64,000 nucleotides of DNA from Microplitis mediator (taxonomy: Eukaryota > Arthropoda > Insecta > Hymenoptera > Braconidae), in the NCBI RefSeq assembly GCF_029852145.1, contig NC_079971.1, forward strand, positions 22,567,563-22,631,562. Reading direction: 5' to 3'. Numbering within the stretch: the stretch's first letter is position 1; every line of letters starts with the position of its first letter. Under the pieces are notes generated by a model. The model did no database searches. It was given only the letters and a program-made list of their open reading frames with translations, and was not told where the DNA came from. Below, in pieces: positions 11,782 through 24,630 of the stretch. A program made the translations under genes and the position numbers.

Positions 11782-12165
11782 CTGAAAAGAAAAAAGAAAC
11801 AAAACTGAAATCACATATTTCGCGCCAGTCATAAACTCAAATAGATGATTTTATAGTCAGCAAAATACTTTTATTATCACCATATCAGTTGCCCTTGAGC
11901 AGCCTTAAGTCTAACGGACGGGAAATCATTAATGATTTTGTACTAAACTAGAAATCAAATCTTACCTTGAAGTCTTCAATATGTCTCTCCCGTTACAATA
12001 TTAATGTATTCTGATTCCTACTATTGTTCAGTTATTTCTTCAGTATCGTAGGAATGTTCGAAGAATTAATTTTAGCCAAAATAATATCTTCCACTTGCCT
12101 ACAGCGCGGTGCCAGCGCGATTCTGCGCGGTTCGACTTCAAATGGAAAATTTTTCGACAACCGGG

Positions 12166-12177
12166 TCCTATATACAG
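12166..12177 (-). promoter_or_regulatory. Possible TATA box of the BEN gene
   Basis: Minus-strand GTATATAGG lies about 200 bases upstream of the leader-exon donor at 11,965, which would give a leader exon of about 170 bases. This is an inference from spacing. Confidence 0.35.
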
Positions 12178-12429
12178 CCGGGAAATTCGTTATTGCGTGA
12201 CAGAGAGAGGACGTATTTTAACGAGCTCTGCTGCCCTACGAAGTACTTTAATTGGTTTATTTTTGTTATGCGAACGAGTCATAAATAAGCGGTCAGTGGA
12301 TGTTGTTATGAACATGCCTCTAAATACAGTCAAGGTTATAACGTTATAGCAATCACAACTTTATTTTGTGCATGAGTTTTGTTTAAATCACATAGTTTAT
12401 ACTTCTGTTCCATTCTTGATGAAACCGAA

Positions 12430-12642
12430 ATGGAATTCCTATCATTGTTCTACGAGAACACTTATAAATATCAGGCAGTGAGGACAGATTTTTGTATGGA
12501 ATTAAGTTATGAAGTTCCCCGTTACTGCATCGAGAAGTTTCTGTTGAAGCATTGCCAGACCTTTAAAAGAAAGTCATTAAACATTTTATTAACCTATAGA
12601 ACGCCGATAATTACCCACAGGCATATAACTTGTCAAAAATAG
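12430..12642 (+). CDS. Uncertain 70-residue open frame
   Basis: Begins with ATG (M-E-F-L-S-L-F-Y-E) and stays open for 70 codons to 12,642. It contains two cysteine-bearing segments near the middle but no domain I recognise, no signal peptide and no duplicate elsewhere in the window. It could be chance. Confidence 0.2.
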   Translation: MEFLSLFYENTYKYQAVRTDFCMELSYEVPRYCIEKFLLKHCQTFKRKSLNILLTYRTPIITHRHITCQK

Positions 12643-12649
12643 AATGACG

Positions 12650-14971
12650 TTTATTTGCGCCATTGCACGTCCTTTGTTCTTTTTGATGAAGGCATAGAAA
12701 CATACTATAGTTTTTCTTTAATGTTTTTTATCATATTTCACAGGCCTCACGGTTCGATTCCGTTTGGAATATGTGATGATTTTTCTCAATTGATCTATAA
12801 ACTGTTTATTGCGTGAGTTTCTTATTATCCTTCTCAATCTCCTCCTATCCCATTTCTTTTTCCTGAACGCAAGAATGTTAGAACGCGAGATGTATATTTT
12901 CTAGTAGGTGTGTAGGCATGAACTTAACTTTTCTGTTTTACAGTTGTAAATTGTATAATGTAAATTGTTCTATCATATAAACACACAACGCATTAGTTAA
13001 TTAACGACCTGGGAGGTCAGACCTGGGTGTGTAGGTATGATCACATACTTTCCCGTTTATCAACATTGTTTCATGTAAATTGTTCTATCATAAAAAAATA
13101 CAACGCATTAGTTAATTAACGTCCTGGGTGGTCAGACCGTAATATTAGTCAGTATCACGAAATACAACCTCTATTAACGATGATGTGTTGTTATTATATC
13201 AGATTAAACTATCTAACGAAATAATAGAACAACATTATTTTTCTATAACGTATTATTATCTATAATTCTGCTCAGCCTGAGTAACTCGTCTTATAATGAA
13301 TCACTGTTGGACACAATTGCCAGCTGTGGTTCATTACTGTTTTAAACATCATCTATCGTCAGCTAGACTTGATTTTGCGCTGGATATGTAACAACATTTC
13401 AGCGAATCTAATGTGTTTTTTCCGGCTTTCCGATAAATTCTACCCCAAAGTATTTTTACAACTCAACCTTGTCTTCATTCTGCACATAGACATTAAATCC
13501 AGTTCTATAAACATGCAAAGTTGTTAAACTTGATAACAGAATAGGCAGCAGTATGTTGATACGATACTGTGACTTACTTGTAGAAGTTTTAAGCATAGCA
13601 ATTTCGTTCATTAGCGACTGCTTTTAGTCGCCAACACATTCCACGTGTGTTGCTTTATAAATACTTTCGAGAACAACTATGATATTTTCGTCTCAAATAT
13701 AGTGATCCTGTGCCCAATATGGCCAACTAGAATTTCTGTTTTATCATAACTAAAGGTCTTGTTAGCTATACAGTAATATGTAACAATGACTCATGGGTAA
13801 ACAAAGGAAGGGACGAAAAATGGCAAAATATACATGCCTACGGTAGCTATCTATATACTATTTGACATTCAATCGATGAACTGGGTGCGGAATGGGGGGA
13901 ACACGGAATGTACGAGCTTTGCAAACACACTCAAATTATCCACGCATTGAATTGTTTATGTCTATCCCTATCTACTGCGTGTTTACGTTCCTCGTACGAA
14001 CGTAAATTCCATTTCCAGCGTTGTCGTGACCGTTAACACCTAAAATTACGGTCATGAAATTCAAATAACAATGTTATTGACAATTATTGTGGTTTTCCTT
14101 CCTGGTTCTAAGGATACCAAATAACAATTATTGCTTACATGGAATCGTATTCGTGTAGAAATAACTCGCTTCAAAAAAGTTTAGAACAGTGAACGTCAAA
14201 ATTTGAGGATAATCTGAACTTTGAGTTGTTTATTTTTCAACTTTAAAAAAAATTCGAGACTATAAAACATTTTTGCAAAGTTCTGAAATTAACTGAGTCA
14301 GATTTGAAAGTACTCAGTTGGAAATGATTTCACTTCTCAATTTTTTAAGTTACAAAAATGATCAACCCAAAAATCAGAGGTCACAAATTTGAAACTTCAT
14401 TGGTATGAATCTTTTTGAAACAAATTTTTTTACAGGTAATTTTCAACTTCTTTTTAAATCGAACTGTGTATTAGAAAAGTGCGAAGATGAATAATAAATT
14501 TAACAACGTGGGCGTATTCAATTTATTTACGTATCTAAACAATAGATATAGTTGAGTTCTGCGACCAAACTTAATAAATTATAAGATAAATTTAAAATTG
14601 CAATTTATTAACGTCAATATTTGCTCAGAAAGTTATTATTTCATTAAAAATATTCACTTCATATGGTTACATTGAACTCGGTTCTTAATTCACTGACTTC
14701 GCTTTCAAGCTGAGTAAACTAATACAATTTAGCATGACGTTCTGGAATAAACCCACGTGCGTCACAAACGAAATTCCAAAATTAATTCTGTTACTCGATT
14801 TGTTATCATAATGATCTTGATCAAACTTCTTATCATAAATTAGTTTGTATTTCAAAAATGATCTGCAAAACACAAACAAAATTTTTTATATTTAGGGAAA
14901 AAAAACACACTGGCATCATATTAACTATGAATGCTTATTAAAAACAATAAATCTTTTAGTGACAAGTTTCG
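12650..14971. other. Gene-free spacer between duplicates
   Basis: AT-rich DNA with no gene that I can support. It holds a two-copy direct repeat at 12,903-13,138. Confidence 0.5.
12903..13138 (+). repeat. Two-copy tandem repeat of about 118 bases
   Basis: Two units share TGTAGG(C/T)ATGA at the left, GTAAATTGTTCTATCATA in the middle and GCATTAGTTAATTAACG near the right, each ending in CCTGGG(A/T)GGTCAGACC. Confidence 0.65.
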
Positions 14972-15391
14972 AAATTACACGGTTCACTTTATCACAAAAT
15001 ATATACTTATAATTAACTAAGACTTGATCAATCCCAAGAATAGTATTCACTGAGGATCACTGAGCTTCTTTAATAAAACCTGGCTTCAGTTTTACTAGCA
15101 TAACAACAAAAAACGTTTCTTAATTATCTTGTTGTTGAATCGGTTGAAGAGCGACAAGCTTCAAGGTCTTTTGCGGTCACGTTTTATTATTCGTTTTGGT
15201 GAATAATACAGTCACGATTATTCCAAGAACGGCCGGTCTGCGATAATATTATACAACGTAACTCTTCAGTTCCATTAGTGGTTCATTAATGGTTCAGCAA
15301 CAGAATTGTAAGTTGTTCGTATGATGATTTATGCGATTCTATGACTAGCTAATGATTGCAGATAGCTAGAAAAACACGGATGACTGATTTG

Positions 15392-16716
15392 TTAATCCAA
15401 TGTGCCGCTCATCATCATTAGAATTTGTACAATAGCCGCTTGAATCTCTAAGTAAATATCACTGTTAACTTCGTTAGCGTAATACAAACCGGATACCGAC
15501 GTATGTGGCATTAGAAATTGATTAGTTTTATGAAAATTCAGATGGCTGTGCATTGTTTTACGAAAGAAATTTAAATAAACAGCTGATAGTGACGACAAGT
15601 CATCGATCTGAATCAGTTGATCATGCGTCATGTTATTGCGTCGAAACGTTTCCATCACGTTTCCATTTTGTTCGAGTCTATCTATAACTTCAAGGACACT
15701 AACGATCAATGGCCGAATAATCTTCAGAACTTGAATCTTGTCTACTCCCTGGATAGTTTTAGCTGAAAAATTTTGCTTTTTTCTGTGACTATTTCGTGTT
15801 GGGTTCGGCATTAAATTCTTCAATGATCGACTCATTAACGATTTTTTAATACGCTCTATCAAATATATCATTGCTGTCTGATATAAATCTGCAATTATAA
15901 AATACGATACATAATCAATAAGTCAGAAAGTACGAAAAAAAAAATATCAATCAGCTGGGGAAGAAGTTTACCTGATTCATGAAGTATTATTGCTGGATAT
16001 GATTTCCAGTGTATCAGTGGCTTTTCATAATCGCGAACACGATTTATCGTTCGTTGTACTTCACTTTGCGGTGGATATGCAGTTAATACGTATTTGCCGT
16101 GACGATGCTCAACCCAATGACTTGGAACACATCTCAGCCAATATTTATTTCCCGGCATTCCAATTATTTTCACAATGTAGTATATTTTTGGTTCCACGAA
16201 AACTGGATTCTATAAATAAACATGATATATACTTTCAGAACGCACTTTTATTAGCTGAAATTGATAAGAAGACATTAAAATTAGAATGTCAATTACGTTT
16301 TCATGTCTACTATCATAGTAATGCTCTCACGCGACTATATGTTAGTGTCATAACTTCCCATAAAAGAAGGGTACGACTATGTTAATGTTCTTCGCAGTAG
16401 TTATAAATGAATTTCGACACGCATGTGTTTATGATCTGTGAAATTGTTTCACGATATATTCTGACAGATGACAAATAGACGTCGTTATATTTTGCTATGT
16501 GATATTCCGAAATTCCCACGAAACAACTATGGGTGAGTAATATTGACTACAGTCACGTAATCCATGTATATTTTTTAATGTTATTGGTAACAGAATGTAA
16601 TCATCGGTTAAGCAAAAAAACAATATTCATATTTTGGTAGTGATGTTTTTTCGTGTGACTTCTACTGGGGACACCGTAAACTAGAACTTTACCTGATTCA
16701 CTGAAATTTCAGCCAT
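15392..16716 (-). CDS. BEN-family protein lacking the BEN domain, duplicate
   Basis: Coding exons 16,693-16,716, 15,972-16,209 and 15,392-15,888, 252 residues, with exactly the same exon lengths and phases as the gene at 810-2,119. The eight-codon first exon is identical in sequence. Only scattered residue changes are visible in exon 3, and the VPSHW motif and helical region are kept. Both copies are open, so both may be expressed. Function unknown. Confidence 0.75.
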
Positions 16717-17078
16717 AGTAATTATTTTTCACGGACGAATTGTTTGAATTGTCAACACTTCGAAAATGTGCCGCGTTGTAGGATCTCGGTAGAGTACTAA
16801 ATTTATTAGAACTACAGTGCATCACGTATAATTTTAGCCTCCCAAATAACAAGGTCAGCTGAGCTTCACTGTATTTTTACGTATAATCTTATCGCGTATT
16901 AAACATTGGTTGGATAATACTGCAATTTCAACGATCACGCTTTTACATCTTTTCATTTGATGCAAATGTTAATCTGATAATTAAAATTGTACAAAATTCG
17001 ATAGGTATGTTGTTGATACTAAAAAGTCGAGCTCGTTGATTATTATCTCTTATCGTCTTGTTTTTAAGATAGCCGTGT

Positions 17079-17175
17079 GGGGCAAGTGTGCGCAGTGGGT
17101 AAATAGCGGAAACCCATCTATTTTAATTTGAAATGAATGGGTTCGCGCACACTTACCAACTGCGCACACTTGTCC
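17079..17175. mobile_element. Hairpin MITE, CAAGTGTGCGC family, copy 2
   Basis: Same hairpin as 2,483-2,579, carried along by the large duplication. Confidence 0.6.
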
Positions 17176-17297
17176 GAAATTACTCGAAAGAAAAATCGTA
17201 TTGAAAGAATAAAACAATGATAATTTACAGCATATATTTATTTGTTAACTTACGGACAAAGGTTTGACAAAATAAAAAGTTAAAGTAATTAAAATAA

Positions 17298-18352
17298 TTA
17301 TTGTTGTATCTCTGCTTTCATCATCATCACTGTTAGAGTAAGGAAATACATAATTTCTTGGTTCATAGAAGTTTCCAGTGATAATACTTCACTTGGTATT
17401 GGTATTTCTAACATCAGTGTTGAATCATATGAGTTTATATAACCCTGCATAACTTTCTGGAATAAAGTAACGTACGTATTGGACAGTTGAGTGACATTGA
17501 CTAAGTCATCGCTTTTAATACCATTACCACGATCATTTTCGAGGTTAAACAAAGATTCATTTTGATTGTGTTCAATTATCAAATCGATGTATCTCAACAA
17601 GCTGACAATCATCGGACGTACTATTTGTAACATCGTGCCGAAATTTAATTTAGTCATTGCATCAGTAGATGAAGATGATGTACTAGCTTCCCAATTTAAC
17701 GTTGATGCTTCCAGAATTCTGTGTGGTCGAGTCCAATCTCCAGGATATTCACACTTAGGTTGGTTCGATATAAATGTAGACTCACATCTCGCTACTGTAA
17801 CCAGAAGTGCGACTTGAAAATCGTCTGCAAAAAAAAAACAAAAAGCAATGAGGTTCCATGCCAAACGATTCCCGATACAAAATCCAATAACATCTCATCT
17901 ACTCTATAGTTAGTCCAACCTCGTCAGCAGTGATTTGATTTAACTTTTTTGCCTTTAGAATCTATTGGACGGTCGTGGGATGAATTGTCTGTGGAATCAT
18001 TTGTCGAGGGATAAGAGTGCTGAGATCAGTTAACTGCAGACCAGCAATAACTATGAGGATTTCATATAATTGATTGACATTTAAAGAATGTAAATAAAAT
18101 TTCAGACTCACCAGTTTCATATACCAGTGTGCCTGCACAGGTTTTCCAGTGCGATGGTGGTGGTTCATTCTTGAGAATGAGGCATATTGGCACTGGCACT
18201 TCTTCATTAGGTGGAACCGCAACAATTACATTTATGTCGTCACGAGTTATGGCCCACGAACTAGGAATGCAAACGTACGAGTTATGTACTGATGAATCGA
18301 GCGTCCCGGGGAGTCTTATTACGAAATACTTCTTTGAGACTGATTCAGCCAT
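17298..18352 (-). CDS. BEN-family protein lacking the BEN domain, variable duplicate
   Basis: Coding exons 18,112-18,352 and 17,298-17,824, 255 residues, the start being the ATG at 18,352 (M-A-E-S-V-S). Exon 1 has the I-P-S-S-W motif and H-W-K-T, and ends in phase 1 at GTGAGT. Exon 2 begins D-F-Q-V-A, then a serine run and M-L-Q-I-V-R-P-M-I-V-S-L-L. Paralogue of 2,701-3,736. Amino-acid replacements are dense through exon 2, whereas the intron and flanks hardly differ, pointing to selection for change. No BEN domain; function unknown. Confidence 0.75.
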
Positions 18353-19488
18353 CACGTTGAAGAGGTAGAAATGATAGACGTGTGAACTGATTGAGTGGAC
18401 AGTAATGAATGAAGAAAAACAAGTCTCTTTATGATTACGTGACCTTAGGCCAAGAACAATGATACATCGAAATCATATGTCATTGTGTGATAACCTGATA
18501 TTTTATTTATGAACCATTTTGATTTAAATGGGTGGGAGGTCAGAAGCTATCTTGACATTTAGGGAATAAGTAACTTAGATGGTTATTGCATCATGATTGT
18601 TATCAAGTAAGTGGTAGGTAACATCAAAATTTCGGGTATGTTTTTTAAATAATATAGAAATTAAAATGAGAAGTCAGCGAAAGTAATTTAAATTTATGCT
18701 GCATCATGATGGTTTTTAAGAAACAACGAATATCATAAAAGTTTACGTCAATGTGAACTACTTACATGAAATTTGCAATAGCATAGTACGCAGGAAATAA
18801 GGGCCATACCTTACGAACAGATCGATTTCCGCGTGGGATAAGAATGTCAGAACGAAAGTCTCTAGTGAGTGAACATCACTGCCAAGTAATTTTGAAATCG
18901 AAAATTTCTACTTAGCGATCTCTCCTCGTTCAAATTTATGAAAGATGTCTTGCAATTTGTATGAAGTTATGTGTTGTTCGTGCTAGGGACGCTTGCTATG
19001 ATGAAATTTTCTACATAAGTATATCAAGCTTTAAGAAGTATATTAATACTGCCAAATCTGATGGAGTGATTTTTTCTCCTTCATAATAAAACTTTGTTCA
19101 ATATTTATGTTCATTATTCAGAAAGCTATAAGACTTTACAAGCTGCAAAGAGTTTTGTTTAAATTTATTGTGTTTGACTGTATCATGTTTGTTGCTACAC
19201 GAAGATTCAGCTTTGTCCAAAATTTATCGTTCTCTTAAATAGCTCATTGCCATAAGTTCGATTTTGCCCGATGATTCATCCTAATTCTGATAAATATATT
19301 TTGTCACACCTGACATTATTACAATACTATACGAATGGTATCAATATAATATTAAAAACTCAACATTGTAGTGTTTGCATTTTTATTCATGAACAGAACA
19401 ATAATAAAATGATTTAAGGACTAGAATATTACGAGGCACAAAATAAATCTGCACATAGCTCAATTTTTTTTTAAATATTAATTCTATC

Positions 19489-19508
19489 ATTAGTTATATC
19501 AAAGGGGA

Positions 19509-19580
<72 letters not shown>

Positions 19581-19604
19581 TCCCCCCCACGTTGTAACTA
19601 ATAA
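19489..19604. repeat. (TA)n hairpin, expanded copy
   Basis: TA run of about 70 bases between ATTAGTTATATCAAAGGGGA and TCCCCCCCACGTTGTAACTAAT; the arms are inverted repeats. It is longer than its duplicate at 4,871-4,951. Confidence 0.7.
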
Positions 19605-20034
19605 ATAATAAAATATTATAATTATTTTTTAGATTGCAAGTACACACGAAAAAAAATTTTATCGTCATGACAAAAGATGGGATAGCAAAAGTTTTTTTTA
19701 CAGTGACAAACATGATTAGCTTAGGTTAATAATTAAAATTGTTATTGTAACAAATGAAATCGCGTCGTGATTAACAAGTGGATTTGTTATGAGAACGCAT
19801 GATATAAATAATTAAATATCATCGTTTGTAGAAGCCGGCATTTGTTATCGTAAATAATATCAGCTTATGATCACAAAATATTTTTTAAGTGCTATAAATT
19901 TCTTCTAATACTTTAACGAATCATTGTTTATATGTAACACAACAGTTTTGTTCCATTTCTAAGCACAACAAAAAATTTGCTATGAATACAAAAACATTGT
20001 TGTCACAACTAATGTTTCGTTATCTCTATATCAA

Positions 20035-20921
20035 CCCGCATGAAAAAACTTTATATGTGAAAACATATATGATAGAATATATGAATATTATAATGTGATA
20101 TATTGTACAATACATAAAATAATATTTATATTTTTGCCGTTTTAATATATGATAATATATTGAAAAAAAATATATTGCTAGAATATATTATCAATATATT
20201 TATCAATATATGACTTTTTATGTATGTTTTACATATATATTTTAATATATTTTTTTTATATTGAAAGTAGTATATGAATTAATATATAGTATTTTTTATA
20301 TCTTTTATATATGTTTTCCAATATATTGCAAAATATATGGTTTTCAATATATTGTAAAATATATGGCACCTTTTTTACTTTTCTTAGGTTATTGCCAGTA
20401 AATATAAGGTCAATGAAAAGAAGGAGAAAAAATAATAAATTTGACTTTTTTTTGTGGAATTGTGTAGAAATTGAAAAAGTATATTAAAAATAAAATTTTC
20501 AATATATTGCGAAAAATATAAGTTTTAATATACTGGAAAAATATAATTCCAATATACCGTGAACCATATATTTAACCATATAAATTCTTTCATATATAAT
20601 CAATTATATAGAGACCATATACCACTAATTATATGAGTCAAAATATATGGATATATATATCAAGTTTATTATATTATACTTATAAATTATATATATACTA
20701 TCCATATATGATAAGAATATATTGAGCATTATATGAGGTAATATATATAGAAAAATACAAAACATTATATACAAGTAAACATATTATGATAAATATATAA
20801 TCCAATATATGTAAAAAACATATATTTTTCAATATAGATATTTTTGCCGCTATATATTTATCACATATTCACCATATATTTTTTTATATACTTTTAACAG
20901 TATATAGCTTTTCCATGCGGG
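20035..20921. mobile_element. AT-rich foldback element of about 890 bases
   Basis: Ends CCCGCATGAAAAAACT and AGCTTTTCCATGCGGG are inverted repeats. The interior is almost entirely permutations of ATATATTG and CAATATAT with both orientations mixed. It lies in sequence missing from copy 1 of the duplication. No coding capacity. Confidence 0.6.
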
Positions 20922-22253
20922 AAGGCAGAAATTCGTTACCATAAGTTATTGTATTTCATTGTTACGAAAAAATGTTTCCGGTGCAGCTCCTGTAGACAGT
21001 TTGCACTTTTGTCTTTTCGTTGATTCATTCTAATGGAGATGACTAACGTTCATATCGTTTGTTTCTAAGTAAACGTAACCTGGTATTTTCGCCTGCGGTG
21101 GTATTCTATTTATTGTACACTGCATCACTTACATCAGGAGACCGTATCAAGTCACCACTCCTGTGCTTATCAAGGACTGATGGGAATTATTACAAAAAAC
21201 TCCAGTTGATGCAGTCGATATTCTATTAATACCGCCCTTCCATGACTAAACTCGAACTTTGTTCTTGTATGCAAAAATCATTTATTTCAATTTCAGCTCA
21301 CTACTAGCTTGTACAATATTATACTAAATCGATACATTAGATTGAATGTGCCAGTGTTATGATACATTTCACATTAGTTCAATAGCTCTAGCTTACAATT
21401 AGAAAAGCTAGTATATTTTTTAATTAATGAACCGTTAGAAAACATGTAGCTTCTGATTATTGCGTCATTTAATCATCGTAAGAATTCAGTTGATGTTCTG
21501 GGACTTCTGTGTTAGAGAATTTAGCGTTTAGTTTAGCAATAATATAATTACACAACTATTTTATGTTTTGAGTCATGACCTTATGACCCTTATATCTATC
21601 GGCATCCGGTATTGTTTCCTCAAAAACAACATGTTCAATACCTATTAAATAAAGTTTTACGTTCTATTGTTATCACTTTAAATAATACTGTTAACCCTTC
21701 AATGAGACACGTCTGTTAAATGACGACTTTGACATACGGTAACACATTTTAACCCTAGTAAGAAATTGACCAAACGCCAAGAAGTCGAGACCTTGATATA
21801 ACAAAAGGAGTAGAGTTTAGGAACAAGTTAAACTACTTGAAGGTAATTGTGAGTCCGTGAGTGATTTTCCCAAAAATGTCTTTAGTCTGAAAAATGAACA
21901 GTGAATTTTTCAAAGAAATAAGTTAGTCCCATTTGACGGTAGATAACGAAGCTGGTTTGATTTCCTGTTGAAAAATGTAAGAAACTCGATTAAAAATAAT
22001 TGAGGGTCAAAACGGCACTTGTTGTCGTTTAAGGGATAAGCTATTTATTGCGTGCGCGGCCTTGTGCGAATTCAAAACAATATCACAAAAATCGGGTTTC
22101 TTCTCAAATTTGTTTTTTTTTTCGAGTGAGATAACATATGACCGGGAAGTCCCGAATCATCTCTTCTTCATATCATGCAGAGAGAAGTTGACAATTTTTC
22201 TGCTGGACTTTATTTGAATCTCAAGTGCCACTCGGGTAACACACATTTTAACC

Positions 22254-22547
22254 ATGTCTCTACGACTTTTGAAGTACCGCTGTATTCACGGTTTGTGCTT
22301 GGTGCCAAACGAGTGGAAAAAGTGTCCAACCTCATTTTTGGAAAAAAAGATCGTGAAAATTGTTCGAGAATGTTTTAAACGTCGCTGTGAAATACACGGA
22401 GCATTCATGGAATTCCTTGGAGTTAGTGTACGACTGCGAGACTGCGGCAGGTTCATATGGTTCTACAAATCAGACAACGACTCATTAAATGGAACACATT
22501 TTCGCCTGGAGATCAAGAATCTCCGAATCATAGAGCTTGAAGATTGA
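22254..22547 (+). CDS. VPxxW-family small protein A
   Basis: A single coding exon of 97 residues from the ATG at 22,254. It carries L-V-P-N-E-W near residue 17, a basic C-F-K-R-R-C segment and F-I-W-F-Y-K-S near the C-terminus. That layout (VPxxW, then a basic helix, then (L/F)WF(R/Y)K) is shared with the genes at 22,789, 58,755 and 60,889. A consensus donor (GTAAGT) lies at 22,576, 29 bases past the stop, and the next acceptor (22,778) is just before the ATG of the following gene, so the two may share a transcript. No known domain recognised; role unknown. Confidence 0.6.
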   Translation: MSLRLLKYRCIHGLCLVPNEWKKCPTSFLEKKIVKIVRECFKRRCEIHGAFMEFLGVSVRLRDCGRFIWFYKSDNDSLNGTHFRLEIKNLRIIELED

Positions 22548-22788
22548 AATATAACGATTCCGGATGTATATATTGGTAAGTCGTATTATTGTATGCAAGA
22601 CCTTCCGATAACTTTGAGTCCAACGTGGTCTGATAAGATTTATTTTTTATTGCCAACGAAATGTTTATTTTTACGATTGCACTCAGGTTTTTTTTATATT
22701 ATGCTTGCGAGTGAAGATCTGGATCTCATCCACTCAACACGTGCTAAATAACAGTGTCTAGTTTGTTAGTTTGTTCAGAACGATTAAT

Positions 22789-23049
22789 ATGCCATTGAGG
22801 TATTTGTGTATTTTGCCAAACGACTGGAAAGTGTATTCGAATGATGTGATAGAAATTGTGCTGTATAATGAAATTAAAAGCCAGTGGAATAGCAACCGAA
22901 CATTACATGGGACTTCTATTACCATTGAAAATGTGACAGCTGAATTAATAAACTATCACCAGCAGTTTTGGTTCCGCAGAATTGATGACGTAAGCAACGA
23001 CCCAGACGGCACCTATTTTAAGATGCGCATAGATATAGCGCTTCAATAA
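22789..23049 (+). CDS. VPxxW-family small protein B
   Basis: A single coding exon of 86 residues. The start is the ATG at 22,789 because the frame upstream runs through a splice acceptor (TTGTTCAG, exon from 22,779). It has I-L-P-N-D-W at residues 8-13, a W-N-S-N-R-T segment, S-I-T-I-E-N-V and F-W-F-R-R-I-D-D. It aligns well with the 87-residue protein at 60,889. A donor at 23,054 and acceptor at 23,362 predict an intron in the 3' untranslated region, with polyA signal AATAAA at 23,404-23,409. Function unknown. Confidence 0.65.
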   Translation: MPLRYLCILPNDWKVYSNDVIEIVLYNEIKSQWNSNRTLHGTSITIENVTAELINYHQQFWFRRIDDVSNDPDGTYFKMRIDIALQ

Positions 23050-23403
23050 TTTTGTAAGTTAAGTTCTTTGTTCTCTTGATAAAAGTATAGTAAACATCAC
23101 AGTTTTTGACACTTCTGCTGTCAAAAAGGATTGCCATCGGAATTATAAGGAGACGCAGGGTAGATTAGAAGATCTGAAAAGCTGACTGTAATTTCTCTTA
23201 GCAGCCACACTATTCCGTCATGCTATGTTGTTTTACTGCAATTTGATGTGGTAACATAAATCTAGGCGTTCAATTCGCTTCGTTTATCTCTGGCTTCGTT
23301 TGTAACATGCTATTGTTGAAAAAGGATGATTGTATACTTAACAAGTTGTTTCATTGTTTCAGATCACGCCATGCCAAGAATCTCCTATCGAATTTACGTT
23401 GTA

Positions 23404-23409
23404 AATAAA
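23404..23409 (+). terminator. PolyA signal of VPxxW gene B
   Basis: AATAAA 47 bases into the predicted last exon (from 23,363). Confidence 0.6.
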
Positions 23410-23547
23410 GTCTGATTTTTAAATGTATGATGTTTGTTTTATTTTCAAGTATCGTGTTCTGAAAGTTAGTAATCTTTTTTTGGGATATACCTTTTGTTGA
23501 AAGAATATTGAAAGGGCTCATGCTAGAGTTTTTCAGTCTTTGCCCCG

Positions 23548-23556
23548 TATAAAAAG
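23548..23556 (+). promoter_or_regulatory. TATA box without an assigned gene
   Basis: TATAAAAAG in a GC-flanked context (CCCCG before, GGGACCC after). No open frame follows closely on this strand. Confidence 0.35.
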
Positions 23557-23935
23557 GGGACCCTGTTTTCAGGCTGACGCAAAGTGCAGTTTCCTTTTTG
23601 AAAAACGATAGCAACGACTAACACCTTAAACCACGTCATCACTGGTCTATCCAATCAGGGAAATACTTTTGGCAAACAGAAGATATTAGCCAATAATGAC
23701 AGTTAATCAGTCCCCTCTACAAGTACATCAAAAGTAACGAAGCTGACAAGTACTAACGAGTCTTGGAAAATCGTTGTGATCAAACTCAGTTTTGAATTTG
23801 AAGAGGTTTATCTGTTAGGTTCTATAGACCAATCAGGCCAATTTTTCAATAATCATAAAATATTACTTGGAAAAATCTAGCTACTTATTATTCATCTAGT
23901 GTAAGGAACCTCATTCTCTATTCCTGGTCATTATG

Positions 23936-24005
23936 TATAAAAGATCAATCCTTCGAGACACAGCGACACTCTAGCCACCGAAATCCAGCAGGACAATATA
24001 AAAGG
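23936..24005 (+). promoter_or_regulatory. Orphan promoter plus leader exon
   Basis: TATAAAAG at 23,936-23,943 is followed about 25-30 bases later by a plausible start region and then by a perfect donor AAAAG|GTAAGT at 24,005. Next comes the minus-strand gene array, so the coding exon that once followed seems lost or is not recognised. Confidence 0.4.
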
Positions 24006-24630
24006 TAAGTGATGACCAAATTACTAATTTTAAATTCAACGGCAGAGGAAGGTCCTGAGGTACAATTGTTTGCGGAGCCACATAAAAATTAAATCTAAAT
24101 ATAAAACCAGGAAAAATTTGTTGGCTTGTCTAGTGTTTCCTCCCTGACGCCAAAAAAGCCATAAAAATAATTGAATATTCATAAGTAACTAAATTCGGTA
24201 ATAACACTAAAATAATTGAGTGGTCACACTTTTTCTAAGAACGTAATCATAATTTATTCAGATTTTACAAAAATAAAAACTGCAAATCAACAAATGCGCA
24301 TGGTCATCCAGTAAAAATTAGTTGCCACGGTAGCTAAAGCGGTTGTGCGTTTGAAATCGACTTCTATCGGTGCTATTAATAAGTTGTCAACAGACTCATG
24401 ATTGATATTAGTATGTCGTGCCACGTCTTTTTTCTAATAGATTAACAATCCAGTGTACACCGACTTAGTCACTACCCGGAACAAGCAATGGAATTAAGAT
24501 TGATCTTTATTAAAACCACACAGTTCTTGCAAATAGGTCATTTTAATTCTTAACAATCAGCAGATTCATGACTTATTATATAAAAAACCATCATCTAAAT
24601 AAAAAGTTAGTTCAAAACATTATATTCACT

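Noticed and set aside
11782..11832. Upstream in-frame ATG of the BEN gene giving a signal-like start
   Set aside because: The hydrophobic run is the translated pyrimidine tract of a splice acceptor that ends exactly at the real ATG. The same trap occurs at 27,724-27,771.
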